DNA from: Ignavibacteriota bacterium
GTDB lineage: Bacteria > Bacteroidota > Ignavibacteria > Ignavibacteriales > Melioribacteraceae
DNA: 64,000 nucleotides
Reading direction: 5' to 3'
Assembly: GCA_016716225.1 (NCBI GenBank)
Contig: JADJWT010000001.1
Coordinates: forward strand, 434,001 to 498,000
Positions 8,919-18,000 of the stretch are shown in pieces (the first letter of the stretch is position 1; each line of letters starts with the position of its first letter). The position numbers were made by a program, and so were the translations under genes. The notes below the pieces were generated by a model. It searched no databases. It was not told the origin of the DNA and worked only from the letters and a program-made list of their open reading frames with translations.

Positions 8919-11824
8919 ATAAAACTTAATCTTTGCTTATTAAATTTTCCCGTAAAAATTATTTTAGTACCATTATTCACTTCAGAAAAATATTCAATTT
9001 TTCCGCCAATTTCTTTTGCACGGTTTTGCATATTTAATAAACCATTTCCCAATTTTTCTTGATTTAAATCAAAACCTTTTCCATTATCGGAAAATGTTAC
9101 TGTTAATAAATTTCCTGCGGTTTTTATATTTAAAGTTAGCAAATCAGCATCACTATATTTTATAGCATTATTAATTGCTTCTTTAAATATTAAATAAAGA
9201 TGCTGTCTAAAATTCATTGGGAGTTTTATGTTTTCCAATTCATCTAAATTTTCAACAAATAAATCAGTATCGGTATGTTTTAAAACTTCATGATATGAAA
9301 GCTGAAGTCGTTTAAATAAATCCTTGAGTGAATCTTTCTTCGGGTTTACAAGCCATACAATATCTCCCATACTTTCTACTAAAGTTCTGGAAATTGTGCT
9401 TACATTTCCGAGGCCGGATTTTAATTCTTGTTTTTCTTCCGGCACTTGATATTTAAGTAATTCCGTCAGAATTGAAATTTCAGATAAACCAGAACCAACG
9501 CTATCGTGAAGATCAGCAGAAATTTTTGATCTCATTTTTTCAATTGCTAATAGATGTCGATATCTGTATGAAGAAATAAACGCAATCAGTGAACCGATTG
9601 CAATAAAACTTAAAGAATAAAACCACCAAGTTTCCCACCAAGCGGGATTTATAACAAATGACAATTGAGTTGGTTCACTCCAGTAACCCCATTCATTCTT
9701 TGCTTTAACTTCAAATATATAATTTCCATCATCTAAGCTTGTATATTGAACACTATTTACATTACTTTCTACCCAATCAATATCAACACCGCTAAGTTTG
9801 TATTTATAAATTATTTTATGCGGTGCAGAAAGGTTAATTCCCACATAAGAAAATTTTAAATAATTTTGATCATAATTCAATTGAGGATCTTGTTTAAACT
9901 TTTTTAAGTTTTGCGGTTGATTAAAAATTTCAACCCCATTAATATAGACCGGTGGAGGTATTTTATTTAATTTATCAAAGTTTGGATTGTATTTGCTCAA
10001 TCCGTTTTTTGTGCCAATGAAAACATTATTATTTTCATCAACAAATAAAGCTCCTACATTGCAATCATTACCAATTAAACCATCTTCTTCATTAAACGAT
10101 CTAATTAGATAATTATTTTCTGAAAATGTTAAAATATTAAAACCTTTTGGTGATGTTAGATAAATATTTCCAAATTCATCTTCGGCAACAGCTCTAATTT
10201 CATTACTTAACAAGCCGTTTTTTGTTTTAAAGATTTCTATTTTATTATTATTAAAAATATTTAATCCACCGTTTTGTGTTGCAATTAAAATTTTACCATT
10301 TTGGGTTTCATATAAATCGAGAATGCTATTATCAGAAAGTCCATTTAGCATTGAGAAATTTTTAAAATTTCCATTTGAATAAATATCAATACCAGAATTA
10401 TGATATCCAAAAATTATAGAGTTATTTTTAGTTGAAATTACTGCCTGCACATAATTACTTTTTAATCCGTCACTTTTTGTAATAAGCTTAATTTCGTCAT
10501 TAGTTATTTTATAAACTCCTTTATAAGTTCCGGCGAATATTTCTCCATTTTTAGTTTCGGCTAAAGCAAAAACATAATTACTACCTTCTGAATGAACATC
10601 AATTGTTCCTTTAAATTTTATTAATGATTGAATTTTATTGTTTTTGAAAATGTCTATTCCGAGTCGCGAACCAATATAAATATTACCGTTCTTACTTTCT
10701 ATGAATGAAAGTCGGATATTGTAATTTTGAAATTCCGGAGTTTCATAAATTTTTGATGATATATTGTTTTCAACTAATAATCCGCCATAAGTATTTATAA
10801 ATTTTATTCCGTTATTTGCTTGAAAAAAATTAAAAACATTGTTATCCGGTAAACCATTTTGTGAATTGTAATTTTCAATTTTATTTGGTTCATAAATTTG
10901 GAAACCGTCTAATCCGTTTGAAACAAATAAATCTCCAAGATTGCTTTCATAAACAACCCAACCACGATTGAAAGTCAATCCGTTCTGTGTAGTTAATAAT
11001 TCTATTTTTCCTTGGGATAGAATTCCCAAACCAAGATCAGTTGAAAAATATCCAACATCAGAAATTTTTGAGAAATAAATATCATTCAGATCAATATTTA
11101 AAATTTTCTTATTTGGAACAAAACTTTTAATTTCTCCATTGTTGAAAGAATAAAGTTTTCCAGAACCTCCAAAATACAATTCCCCATTTTTATTTTTCCC
11201 AATTGCCGAAAAGAAAGGATCATTTACATGCTTTTCATTTACAATACTTTTTAATTGATTATTAGAATATTCTAAAATTCCGTTGCTTGATGCAAAGTAA
11301 ATTAAATTTTCATCAGAAATTAATTTTTTATGAATTGGAGATGCCGGAATATTGTTCATCTCATTGAGATTTAATAAAACATTATTCTTGAAAAGGTAAA
11401 TTCCTTGTGAAGCTCCTAAGATTAAAGAACCATCTTTGTTTGCATGAATTACGGAAACAAAATCGACTTTATTATTTGGAGTATTTAGAATTGTATCAAT
11501 TTTTCCATCATTAAAAGTTGTGATTCCGTAAACACCAAAATTTGCAAAATAAATTGTACCATCATTTCCTTCGGTGATATCAAAAACTGCGGATGATGTA
11601 AGTCCATCAAATTTAGTTAGATTATAAAAATTATTTCCATCCCATCTGCTTACTCCATTATTAGTTGCAAACCACAAATAACCTTTAGAATCTTGAAAAA
11701 TATTTCTTACTTCATTATCAACCAAACCATTTCTTACGGAAAATGTTTTGTGTATTTTAATTTGAGAATTGAATTCTGCTGAATTAAAAACAAGAACTAA
11801 AAATATTATAAAAACATTCTTCAT
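8915..11824 (-). CDS. Periplasmic-propeller sensor histidine kinase (Y_Y_Y, HisKA_3)
   Basis: About 969 residues. I start it at the ATG at 11824 (KNVFIIFLVLVF signal segment), because the upstream in-frame extension to 11995 runs into a palindromic repeat. The order is: signal peptide; some 14 propeller blades (DSKGYLWFATNNGVSRWDG, then many NGEIF/NGLYK-type blades); Y_Y_Y domain (YKLSGVDIDWVE, YTSLDDGNYIFEVKAKNEWG); one membrane segment (FYSLSFIAIGSLIAFIS); HisKA_3 with the phospho-His in ADLHDSVGSGLSE; and an HATPase domain (EAINNAIKYSDA, FSDNGKGFDL, GNGLLNMQNRAKEIGG). It senses a periplasmic ligand, unknown here, and hands the phosphate to the regulator that overlaps its end. It is a close paralogue of the kinase at 18948-21827. 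Confidence 0.93.
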   Translation of the reverse strand: MKNVFIIFLVLVFNSAEFNSQIKIHKTFSVRNGLVDNEVRNIFQDSKGYLWFATNNGVSRWDGNNFYNLTKFDGLTSSAVFDITEGNDGTIYFANFGVYGITTFNDGKIDTILNTPNNKVDFVSVIHANKDGSLILGASQGIYLFKNNVLLNLNEMNNIPASPIHKKLISDENLIYFASSNGILEYSNNQLKSIVNEKHVNDPFFSAIGKNKNGELYFGGSGKLYSFNNGEIKSFVPNKKILNIDLNDIYFSKISDVGYFSTDLGLGILSQGKIELLTTQNGLTFNRGWVVYESNLGDLFVSNGLDGFQIYEPNKIENYNSQNGLPDNNVFNFFQANNGIKFINTYGGLLVENNISSKIYETPEFQNYNIRLSFIESKNGNIYIGSRLGIDIFKNNKIQSLIKFKGTIDVHSEGSNYVFALAETKNGEIFAGTYKGVYKITNDEIKLITKSDGLKSNYVQAVISTKNNSIIFGYHNSGIDIYSNGNFKNFSMLNGLSDNSILDLYETQNGKILIATQNGGLNIFNNNKIEIFKTKNGLLSNEIRAVAEDEFGNIYLTSPKGFNILTFSENNYLIRSFNEEDGLIGNDCNVGALFVDENNNVFIGTKNGLSKYNPNFDKLNKIPPPVYINGVEIFNQPQNLKKFKQDPQLNYDQNYLKFSYVGINLSAPHKIIYKYKLSGVDIDWVESNVNSVQYTSLDDGNYIFEVKAKNEWGYWSEPTQLSFVINPAWWETWWFYSLSFIAIGSLIAFISSYRYRHLLAIEKMRSKISADLHDSVGSGLSEISILTELLKYQVPEEKQELKSGLGNVSTISRTLVESMGDIVWLVNPKKDSLKDLFKRLQLSYHEVLKHTDTDLFVENLDELENIKLPMNFRQHLYLIFKEAINNAIKYSDADLLTLNIKTAGNLLTVTFSDNGKGFDLNQEKLGNGLLNMQNRAKEIGGKIEYFSEVNNGTKIIFTGKFNKQRLSFI

Positions 11825-11981
11825 GAAATTGTTGAATAATTGATGTAATAATTCATTGAAATTAAAAGGAAATAATAAATAATTCAATAACAAATTATTG
11901 TGATTTGGAAGAGAATTCCGGATTGAGTAAAAAAAAATAAAAAATAAAAAGGGAAGATCATTCGATAAAAAAACTAGTTTT
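11825..11981. other. AT-rich leader of the sensor kinase; nothing recognised
   Basis: This stretch holds the presumed promoter of the kinase-regulator pair. I see no CTAC-N8-GTAG dyad here and no convincing hairpin, so there is no sign that the pair is autoregulated through that site. Confidence 0.4.
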
Positions 11982-12042
11982 TGTAGCACAGACACTCTTG
12001 TCTGTGTTTATTAAAAGAACAGACTGGAAAGTCTGTTCTACA
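11982..12042. repeat. Palindromic repeat, TGTAG...TCTACA family
   Basis: The element starts TGTAGCACAGAC and ends GTCTGTTCTACA. It holds two hairpins: CACAGAC/GTCTGTG, and a perfect 9-bp stem GAACAGACT-GGAA-AGTCTGTTC at 12017-12038. It differs in sequence from the GTCATTCC family but has similar REP-like architecture. Confidence 0.75.
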
Positions 12043-12057
12043 AATAACTTATAAACT

Positions 12058-12146
12058 GGAATGGCTTTCCGGAAACAATCAAATAAATTTGATTCCCATG
12101 AGATTCCCGCCCGCCCTATGTGGGGGAACATAGGGTGTAGCCATTC
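12058..12146. repeat. Palindromic repeat, GGAATGGCT...AGCCATTCC family, copy 1
   Basis: The outer arms are GGAATGGCT and AGCCATTCC. The inner conserved parts are TTTCCGG, GATTCCCATGAGATTCCCGCCC, here written in two halves as GATTCCCATG and AGATTCCCGCCC, and a hairpin CCCTATG/CATAGGG. A second copy lies at 14950-15031. This copy ends 10 bases after the stop of the 838-residue fibre frame at 12157. Confidence 0.75.
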
Positions 12147-12156
12147 CTAAAAATAT

Positions 12157-14637
12157 TTATTTATTTATTTGCGTGAATTTTTGACCATCTAGCACACTTT
12201 CTATTTTGCTTAGTCGTTTTTCTAAGTCAAAATTCTTAATACTTGTTAAAGAATTCTGTTTTCTGAGTTCTTCATCTTGTTTTACTAACTTCTCAATTAT
12301 CTTTTCTTGCTCTTTTATAGCTTCTACCAATAGTGCAGTTAGAGAAGCGTATTGCATAGTGAAATATTCACCACTATTGTCAACGACTTCTGGGATAATT
12401 TCATTAACTTCTTGAGCAATAAATCCCACTTGTAATTTTTCTGAGAACTCTTTATTATTTTTCCATTTATAATTTACACCGCGTAATTTTTTTACTTTAT
12501 CTAATGCATCAGTTATAGTTGAAATTTCTTTTTTAAGTCTTTTATCACTTAAATTATTCCATGGAGAATTACCTCCAGCATCTCCGTTTACGAACAACTC
12601 ATATCCCGTATTACCATACCCGCCATTTCCATTTATTACAACTCTATTTTTAACAAAATCTCCCCAAATTAATGGAGTGTAAGTAGATGTATTATCAATA
12701 TAAAGCTTACTATTATCAGTTATAAGTTGTCCAACCCCATGTCCAATAAACACGTTGCTATCACCAGTTGCTTGATAGCCAGTCTTAAATCCTATATAAA
12801 CATTTCTACTTGCACTGTATGTTGTAATACCTTTTCCAGCTTCATAACCAATAACTGTATTTTCAGACCCAGTTTGATTTAACTGATTAGCTCTAGTCCC
12901 TACAGCAGTATTATAATTTCCCGTGGTGTTATAATAAAGAGTTTGATAACCAATACCCGTGTTTTCAAGGCCTGATTGATTGTTGTATAGTGCCGCTACT
13001 CCATTAGCTGTATTGTTTAATCCGCTATAATTAGCTTGTAGGGCACTTGCACCTATTGCTGTATTATTTCTTCCAAATTGATTATCATGTAACGAAAACC
13101 ATCCAATTGCTGTATTTCCATATCCACTAGTATTTAAAGCAAGTGATGATATCCCTATTCCTGTATTAAAGTTTTTTATTCCATCAGTTAAACCTCCATC
13201 ATCATTAACTCCTGCGCCTTCTCCAAGAAAAATACTTCCTTCGGCACTTCCAACATCAGTTATAGCATCACTTAAATCATTTATTTTTGCAGTAGTAGGT
13301 TGTGCCCATGTCCCATTTCCTGATGCATCTGAGGTTAATACATAACCATTCAGTGCTCCGTTAGTTATCTGAATTTTTGACGTTTTCGTATTATCGGTAA
13401 TTTCCAAATTACCGTTTATTTTAACATCATCAGTTGCAAAATCTCCCCAAATTAGCGGGGAAGATGAATTAGAATTTTCTATGTATAGCTTATTATCACC
13501 TGTTTCATTATAACCAGCTTGATAACCTAAAAAAACATTACCGGTTTTATTGTGTGCAATTGTATTTCTTCCAGCTTGGTTTCCAATAATTGTGTTGTAA
13601 TTTCCTTCTTGGTTAAAAAAATTAGACTGAAAACCAATTACTACATTTCCAGATCCTGTTGTATTGCTATACAATGCTCCATGTCCAATTGCAGTATTAA
13701 AGTTCCCAGTTGTGTTTGATATAAGCGTATTTAGACCAATACCATTGTTATTATTTCCTTGAATGTTAAAGTTACCGTTAACATGAAAATTACCATTAAT
13801 TTTTACTAGTTCACTGCCATCTGTAAAATCACCCCAAATAAGTGGAGAAGATGAATTTGTATTTTCTATAAATAATTTATTGTCGCTCGTTTCATTTGCA
13901 CCTGCTTCTGCGCCAATAAAAACATTTCCGGAATAATCACTTCCTAGAGTACCTTCTCCAGCTCTCCAACCAATCATTGTGTTTTTTACACCATTCACAT
14001 TGTAATAATTAGCTCTTGAACCTACAATTGTATTATAAAGTCCATTTACACCAAGTTTTGAAGCCTGGTGTCCAATTGCAATATTTTGGTTTTGAGTATT
14101 TGATTGCAATGCTTCATACCCAATTGCCACATTCCATTTTCCATCATAAATAGTTTGAAGTGCATCCTTACCTATTCCTATATTAAATAGAATTGAATCA
14201 GGCCCTTCATTATTTCCAGTGCCATTTCCTAAAAATAAACTTCTTGATATTGGACTATAATATGCATCAGATAACTCATTAATAGAAGTTGCCCCACTTC
14301 CGCCGCCAAGAGACAAGCCATTAAATTTTAGTGTGCCGTCTACATTATACAACTTATTTGTTGTTAAAGATGGTGGTGATGTCATTGAAGGTAAAGTAAT
14401 TGATCCTTTATTACTTCCTTCATCGGTAATTGTAAGTAAAGAATTACCGGTTGAATTTTTTACTTCAACTTTATCACCGGTTGCAGTTGGTGCATTTGGA
14501 AATTTGATATTTGCAGTTTGGGTTGAATCTTTAGAAATTGTTTTAATTTCTTGAGCTTGCAATAAAATTAAATGTGAGAAGGCAAAAGTAAAAAGACAAA
14601 ATGTAAAAACGTTGTGAAGTTTTGTTAAGTTGTTCAT
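12157..14637 (-). CDS. Secreted fibre protein with three repeat/cassette units and S74 domain (826 aa)
   Basis: I place the start at the ATG at 14637 (MNNLTKLHNVFTF), with GAGGATT just upstream; the in-frame ATG at 14673 would add 12 residues before the signal peptide. The signal peptide core is FTFCLFTFAFSH, ending near LLQAQE. Three groups of YadA-head-like units (NTAIGxxAL) are each followed by the cassette NKLYIxN, PLIWGDF, VKINGN. The S74 domain begins with SDKRLKKEI (Ser, then Lys five residues on) and contains VGFIAQEVNEIIPEVV; SDKRLKKEI plus GFIAQEV is the canonical wording of the family. A coiled coil (AIKEQEKIIEKLVKQDEELRKQ) follows, without anchor or sorting tail. It is a paralogue of the fibre genes at 3173 and 4940, and the most diverged in the signal region. 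Confidence 0.85.
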   Translation of the reverse strand: MNNLTKLHNVFTFCLFTFAFSHLILLQAQEIKTISKDSTQTANIKFPNAPTATGDKVEVKNSTGNSLLTITDEGSNKGSITLPSMTSPPSLTTNKLYNVDGTLKFNGLSLGGGSGATSINELSDAYYSPISRSLFLGNGTGNNEGPDSILFNIGIGKDALQTIYDGKWNVAIGYEALQSNTQNQNIAIGHQASKLGVNGLYNTIVGSRANYYNVNGVKNTMIGWRAGEGTLGSDYSGNVFIGAEAGANETSDNKLFIENTNSSSPLIWGDFTDGSELVKINGNFHVNGNFNIQGNNNNGIGLNTLISNTTGNFNTAIGHGALYSNTTGSGNVVIGFQSNFFNQEGNYNTIIGNQAGRNTIAHNKTGNVFLGYQAGYNETGDNKLYIENSNSSSPLIWGDFATDDVKINGNLEITDNTKTSKIQITNGALNGYVLTSDASGNGTWAQPTTAKINDLSDAITDVGSAEGSIFLGEGAGVNDDGGLTDGIKNFNTGIGISSLALNTSGYGNTAIGWFSLHDNQFGRNNTAIGASALQANYSGLNNTANGVAALYNNQSGLENTGIGYQTLYYNTTGNYNTAVGTRANQLNQTGSENTVIGYEAGKGITTYSASRNVYIGFKTGYQATGDSNVFIGHGVGQLITDNSKLYIDNTSTYTPLIWGDFVKNRVVINGNGGYGNTGYELFVNGDAGGNSPWNNLSDKRLKKEISTITDALDKVKKLRGVNYKWKNNKEFSEKLQVGFIAQEVNEIIPEVVDNSGEYFTMQYASLTALLVEAIKEQEKIIEKLVKQDEELRKQNSLTSIKNFDLEKRLSKIESVLDGQKFTQINK

Positions 14638-14700
14638 AATAATCCTCATTATCTGATTAAATTTTGCAAGCAAAATAAAAATTGAACAAAATCAAATCAA

Positions 14701-14716
14701 CTAGCTATTAATGTAG
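14701..14716. promoter_or_regulatory. Candidate operator CTAG-N8-GTAG before the 826-aa fibre gene
   Basis: CTAGCTATTAATGTAG, flanked by AA and TT so that AACTA/TAGTT forms the dyad, lies 64 to 79 bases upstream of the start at 14637. The identical 16 bases occur at exactly the same distance before the gene starting at 17937. Confidence 0.5.
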
Positions 14717-14728
14717 TTTTTCAAGGAA

Positions 14729-14800
14729 GTGAAAAGTCAAAAGTGAAAAGTTAAATGTAAAAACGAAGAGATGTTGAAACGTTAAAAAAGTTAAAATAAG
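14729..14800. repeat. G/A-rich mini-repeat tract (GTGAAAAG-like)
   Basis: The tract is a chain of imperfect units such as GTGAAAAGTCAAAA, GTGAAAAGTTAAATG, TAAAAACGAAGAG and ATGTTGAAACGTTAAAA. Very similar wording is found within the signal-peptide coding parts of the fibre and delta-60 genes at 4655-4700, 7785-7820, 14570-14630 and 17855-17925. A second non-coding tract is at 18028. Confidence 0.65.
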
Positions 14801-14821
14801 AAATGAGTATAGTTGCCATCA

Positions 14822-14941
14822 GTCATTCCTGAATGTTTTTACTTGACTACCGAGGCAGTTCGAGAATCTAAAAGTTTTTCTGGATTCCCACTTTCGTAGG
14901 AATGACAAATTCTTATTGTCATGCCGGACTCGATCCGGCAT
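14822..14941. repeat. GTCATTCC...GGAATGAC palindromic repeat plus adjoining hairpin
   Basis: The outer arms are GTCATTCCTGAATG and GGAATGAC (14822-14906), with CTGGATTCCCACTTTCGTAG inside. A separate hairpin ATGCCGGA-CTCGA-TCCGGCAT follows at 14921-14941. The same hairpin with loop CTTAA is at 18155-18174, inside another copy. Confidence 0.75.
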
Positions 14942-14949
14942 CTAAAAAC

Positions 14950-15031
14950 GGAATGGCTTTCCGGGTATAATCAAACCTAGTTGATTCTCATGAGATTCCC
15001 GCCCAACTTAAATTAAAGCCGTAGCCATTCC
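14950..15031. repeat. Palindromic repeat, GGAATGGCT...AGCCATTCC family, copy 2
   Basis: Same ends and same internal CATGAGATTCCCGCCC as the copy at 12058-12146. It lies 14 bases beyond the stop codon of the delta-60 protein, whose C-terminal domain looks cut short at that point. Confidence 0.75.
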
Positions 15032-15045
15032 TAAAATTACTTTCT

Positions 15046-17937
15046 TTACAAACTTATTGCTGATGCACTCATTACACTTAAATGATTTCTATGTTTAACT
15101 GAAATAAAATACTGATTTGATGGAGAGTCAAAATGCATCACTCCACCATTTTGAATATTTACTATTCTTCCATCATTAAGCAAATATGCAGACTTTGATT
15201 CAATAATATTTGTTTCATCATTTTTGTCCCGCAATTCTACTAGAACCCAATCAACAGCATTTGTTGGAGTTGTTAAAGCTGCTGAACCATCATATGGTGA
15301 AGTAGATGGAAGTGTTAATCCATAATTCATATTATTTGAAATATATGGACCTTCTAAAAAGACTTTAAGACTTGCAAAAACTCCGCCATAATTAAATTCA
15401 TCTGCACCAATAAAAGGAGGATCATTTCTAGTATTTCCATCAATATCGGTCGTTATTCCGGCAATTGAAATTCCGAAAGTCGGTTGAGAAACACTTACAA
15501 TATGAAGATCAGTATCTGATATGAAAGTAACTATTGCATTGTATGAATTGGTATCTAAACTAAAATCAGTCTTATATTTTGAAAAGGTTGAAGAATATTC
15601 TATATTGTTTAAGTTTGCAAAACTGGTTCCATTTGTATTAAGAATATTGTAATTACTTGTTACATTGTTAATTGTTCCAGTTTCAATCCAAGAAACAACA
15701 TAACCACTCTTGAAATTATTAAAAATATTATTCCTAACATTTACGTTCTCAATTATTCCGCCTGAAGTAGCTTGGTAGCCTAATGCAAATGTCGTTGTAT
15801 TTACAGTACCAAATAAATTTACGCTGTTAAAATAAATATCAACATTGCTGGAATTTAGTAGATTTATACCGTTATAGTTTGATGCAATAAAATTATTTTT
15901 AATTACTCCTCTATTTACTGAACTTCCATCGCACGCATTTAAATGAAGTCTTCCTCCAATAATTTTATTTTCAGATATTATAAAATTGTCTAAACAGTTA
16001 AAAAGTGTTAATGCAAAGGACCAATTTGTAGATAATGTATTGTTTTTAATTTGTGGTGCTGTTGAATTTTTTAATACAATATTATCATAATAACTATTTG
16101 TTACTGAATTGCCATCGATTAGAATATTGTTAGATAAATTATTATTATTTAAATCCAGATGAATACCATAGGATCCATAATTGATACTATTATTAACTAG
16201 CGAGATATTATTCATCTCGCTATTATCAATACAAATAAAATTGCTCTGTTCTAATTCATTAATAACACCAGAATTTGGAATGTTATAACTGTTGAAAGTG
16301 TTACCGTTAAACTCTAAGTCACTACAATCATTTTCCAATTTTACGACTGTTGCGAAAGAAGTTCCTCCAGCCGAAAAGTTAAAATTATTAAATGTTAGGT
16401 ATTTAGCTGAATTAAATTTTAAAACATAATTATCTAAACTACTTGAAGCTGAGTAATTTACTATAACGTTTGGTCCAGCATCGAAGAGTATATTATTAGT
16501 TGAATTGCTTCCTACAATATTGCCATCAAAGTTAAATTGTTCATTGTATGTACCATCCAGAACAGTAAACTTTACTGTACCGGCTATTCCTTTAAAATAC
16601 AGATCATACACTGCATCACTTATTGTTGTGTAATCGCCACCAGATCCAATATCATAAGATCCGTTAAGCGGGCCAAAACCAAATCTAACTAAAGCAAATT
16701 CATCATCAGTATTTCCAGCAAGTATTATTTTTCCATCTGATTGAATTCCAATACTATTAGCCATTTCAAAAGTTGATCCACCCATATCATTTATAATAAT
16801 ACCATCTGAATCAAAAGTGTTATCCAATATTCCATTTGTATTATAGCGAACAACAGCAAAATCATTATTTGAAACTCCACCTACTAGAATTTTTCCATCT
16901 AATTGAATTGCAAGACTATTTCCACCATCATTGCTTCCCAAATCGGTTGTAACAATTCCATCTGAATCAAAAGTGTTGTCCAATGTTCCATTTGCATTAA
17001 ATCTAAAGAGAGCAAAATCTTGATTCTTAGAACCAGATATTAAAATTTTTCCATTTGATTGCACTTTTATTTCATGACAATATATCAACTCACCCTGTTG
17101 AGTTGTTACAATACCATCACCATCAAATGTATTATCTAATGTTCCGTTTGTATTATATCTAACCATAGCAAATACTGAAGATCCATATAAATTATAGTTA
17201 GATCTTCCGCAAATAATAATTTTACCATTTGATTGTATTGCCATACTGTGAGGATAATCTCCAATTATACCTATTGCTGTAGTAACAATGCCGTCTGAAT
17301 CAAAACTATTGTCTAGCGTCCCATTTGTGTTATATCGAATTACAGTGAATACATATTTCCCAAAACTATTTCTGGAGTAACCGGCAACCACTATTTTTCC
17401 ATCTGATTGTATTGCAACATTTGTTCCGACATCGTTATTTGATCCAATTGAGGTCAAAACAATTCCATCATTATCGAATGTATTATCTAAAGAACCATTT
17501 TCATTAAATCTTAATATTAGAAAACCACTTGAATCTGTAGACCCTGAAATATATCCAGCAACCACAATCTTACCATCAGACTGCAATGCTATACTTTTTG
17601 GCACAACTATACCTGAATCACTTGTTACTGTAACTACGCCATCATTATCGAATGTGTTATCTATTGTTCCATCTGGATTATAACGAATTAATACAAAATC
17701 TAAATTTGGTCCAAAATAATATCCCGCAACTAGGATTTTCCCATCCGATTGTATTGCCATACTTTCGCAATCCGTCTTAGTTGTGCCAACAGAGGTTTTA
17801 ACAACTCCATCAGTTCCAAAAGTTATGTCTAAGGAGCCGTCTTGTGCAAAGGACAAGTAAAAAGTGAAAAGAAAAAATGTAAAAATGTTGAAACATAAAG
17901 AGGGTAAAACGCAAAATAGTTTAGTTAAGTTTATCAT
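15046..17937 (-). CDS. Secreted delta-60-repeat and beta-helix protein, C-terminally shortened
   Basis: After the signal peptide (FNIFTFFLFTFYLSFAQ) there are seven delta-60 units of about 55 residues (about 30-415), each with a QSDGKIxVAG blade and an NGTLDNTFDSDGIV-type motif. They are followed by a right-handed beta-helix region with many Asn-rich turns (GGDYTTISDAVYDL onward, about 430-850). The last 110 residues (LKVFLEGPY, WVLVELRDKND, ISVKHRNHLSVMSASAISL) resemble a domain that in related surface proteins goes on further and usually ends with a T9SS tail. Here the frame stops just after SASAISL, 14 bases before a palindromic repeat, so it is probably truncated. The start at 17937 has GAGGC upstream. 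The upstream region matches that of the 826-aa fibre gene. Function unknown; likely an extracellular binding protein. Confidence 0.8.
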   Translation of the reverse strand: MINLTKLFCVLPSLCFNIFTFFLFTFYLSFAQDGSLDITFGTDGVVKTSVGTTKTDCESMAIQSDGKILVAGYYFGPNLDFVLIRYNPDGTIDNTFDNDGVVTVTSDSGIVVPKSIALQSDGKIVVAGYISGSTDSSGFLILRFNENGSLDNTFDNDGIVLTSIGSNNDVGTNVAIQSDGKIVVAGYSRNSFGKYVFTVIRYNTNGTLDNSFDSDGIVTTAIGIIGDYPHSMAIQSNGKIIICGRSNYNLYGSSVFAMVRYNTNGTLDNTFDGDGIVTTQQGELIYCHEIKVQSNGKILISGSKNQDFALFRFNANGTLDNTFDSDGIVTTDLGSNDGGNSLAIQLDGKILVGGVSNNDFAVVRYNTNGILDNTFDSDGIIINDMGGSTFEMANSIGIQSDGKIILAGNTDDEFALVRFGFGPLNGSYDIGSGGDYTTISDAVYDLYFKGIAGTVKFTVLDGTYNEQFNFDGNIVGSNSTNNILFDAGPNVIVNYSASSSLDNYVLKFNSAKYLTFNNFNFSAGGTSFATVVKLENDCSDLEFNGNTFNSYNIPNSGVINELEQSNFICIDNSEMNNISLVNNSINYGSYGIHLDLNNNNLSNNILIDGNSVTNSYYDNIVLKNSTAPQIKNNTLSTNWSFALTLFNCLDNFIISENKIIGGRLHLNACDGSSVNRGVIKNNFIASNYNGINLLNSSNVDIYFNSVNLFGTVNTTTFALGYQATSGGIIENVNVRNNIFNNFKSGYVVSWIETGTINNVTSNYNILNTNGTSFANLNNIEYSSTFSKYKTDFSLDTNSYNAIVTFISDTDLHIVSVSQPTFGISIAGITTDIDGNTRNDPPFIGADEFNYGGVFASLKVFLEGPYISNNMNYGLTLPSTSPYDGSAALTTPTNAVDWVLVELRDKNDETNIIESKSAYLLNDGRIVNIQNGGVMHFDSPSNQYFISVKHRNHLSVMSASAISL

Positions 17938-18000
17938 AATAAGCCTCTTTGTCTGGTTTTATTTCAATACAAATGTAATCTCGAAAACGAGTGAAATCAA

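Noticed and set aside
11825..11995. N-terminal extension of 57 codons for the first sensor kinase
   Set aside because: It starts inside the TGTAG-family palindromic repeat and places a long non-conserved stretch before a good signal peptide; the paralogue at 21827 starts at the equivalent of 11824.
12157..14637. Prophage origin of the S74 fibre proteins
   Set aside because: No capsid, terminase, portal, integrase or lysis genes are near, and each protein has a Sec signal peptide, which phage tail fibres lack.
14834..14852. A further CTAC dyad-like site (GACTACCGAGGCAGTTCG)
   Set aside because: Only the left half fits; the right half is GTTC and it lies within a dispersed repeat, so it is not counted among the candidate operators.
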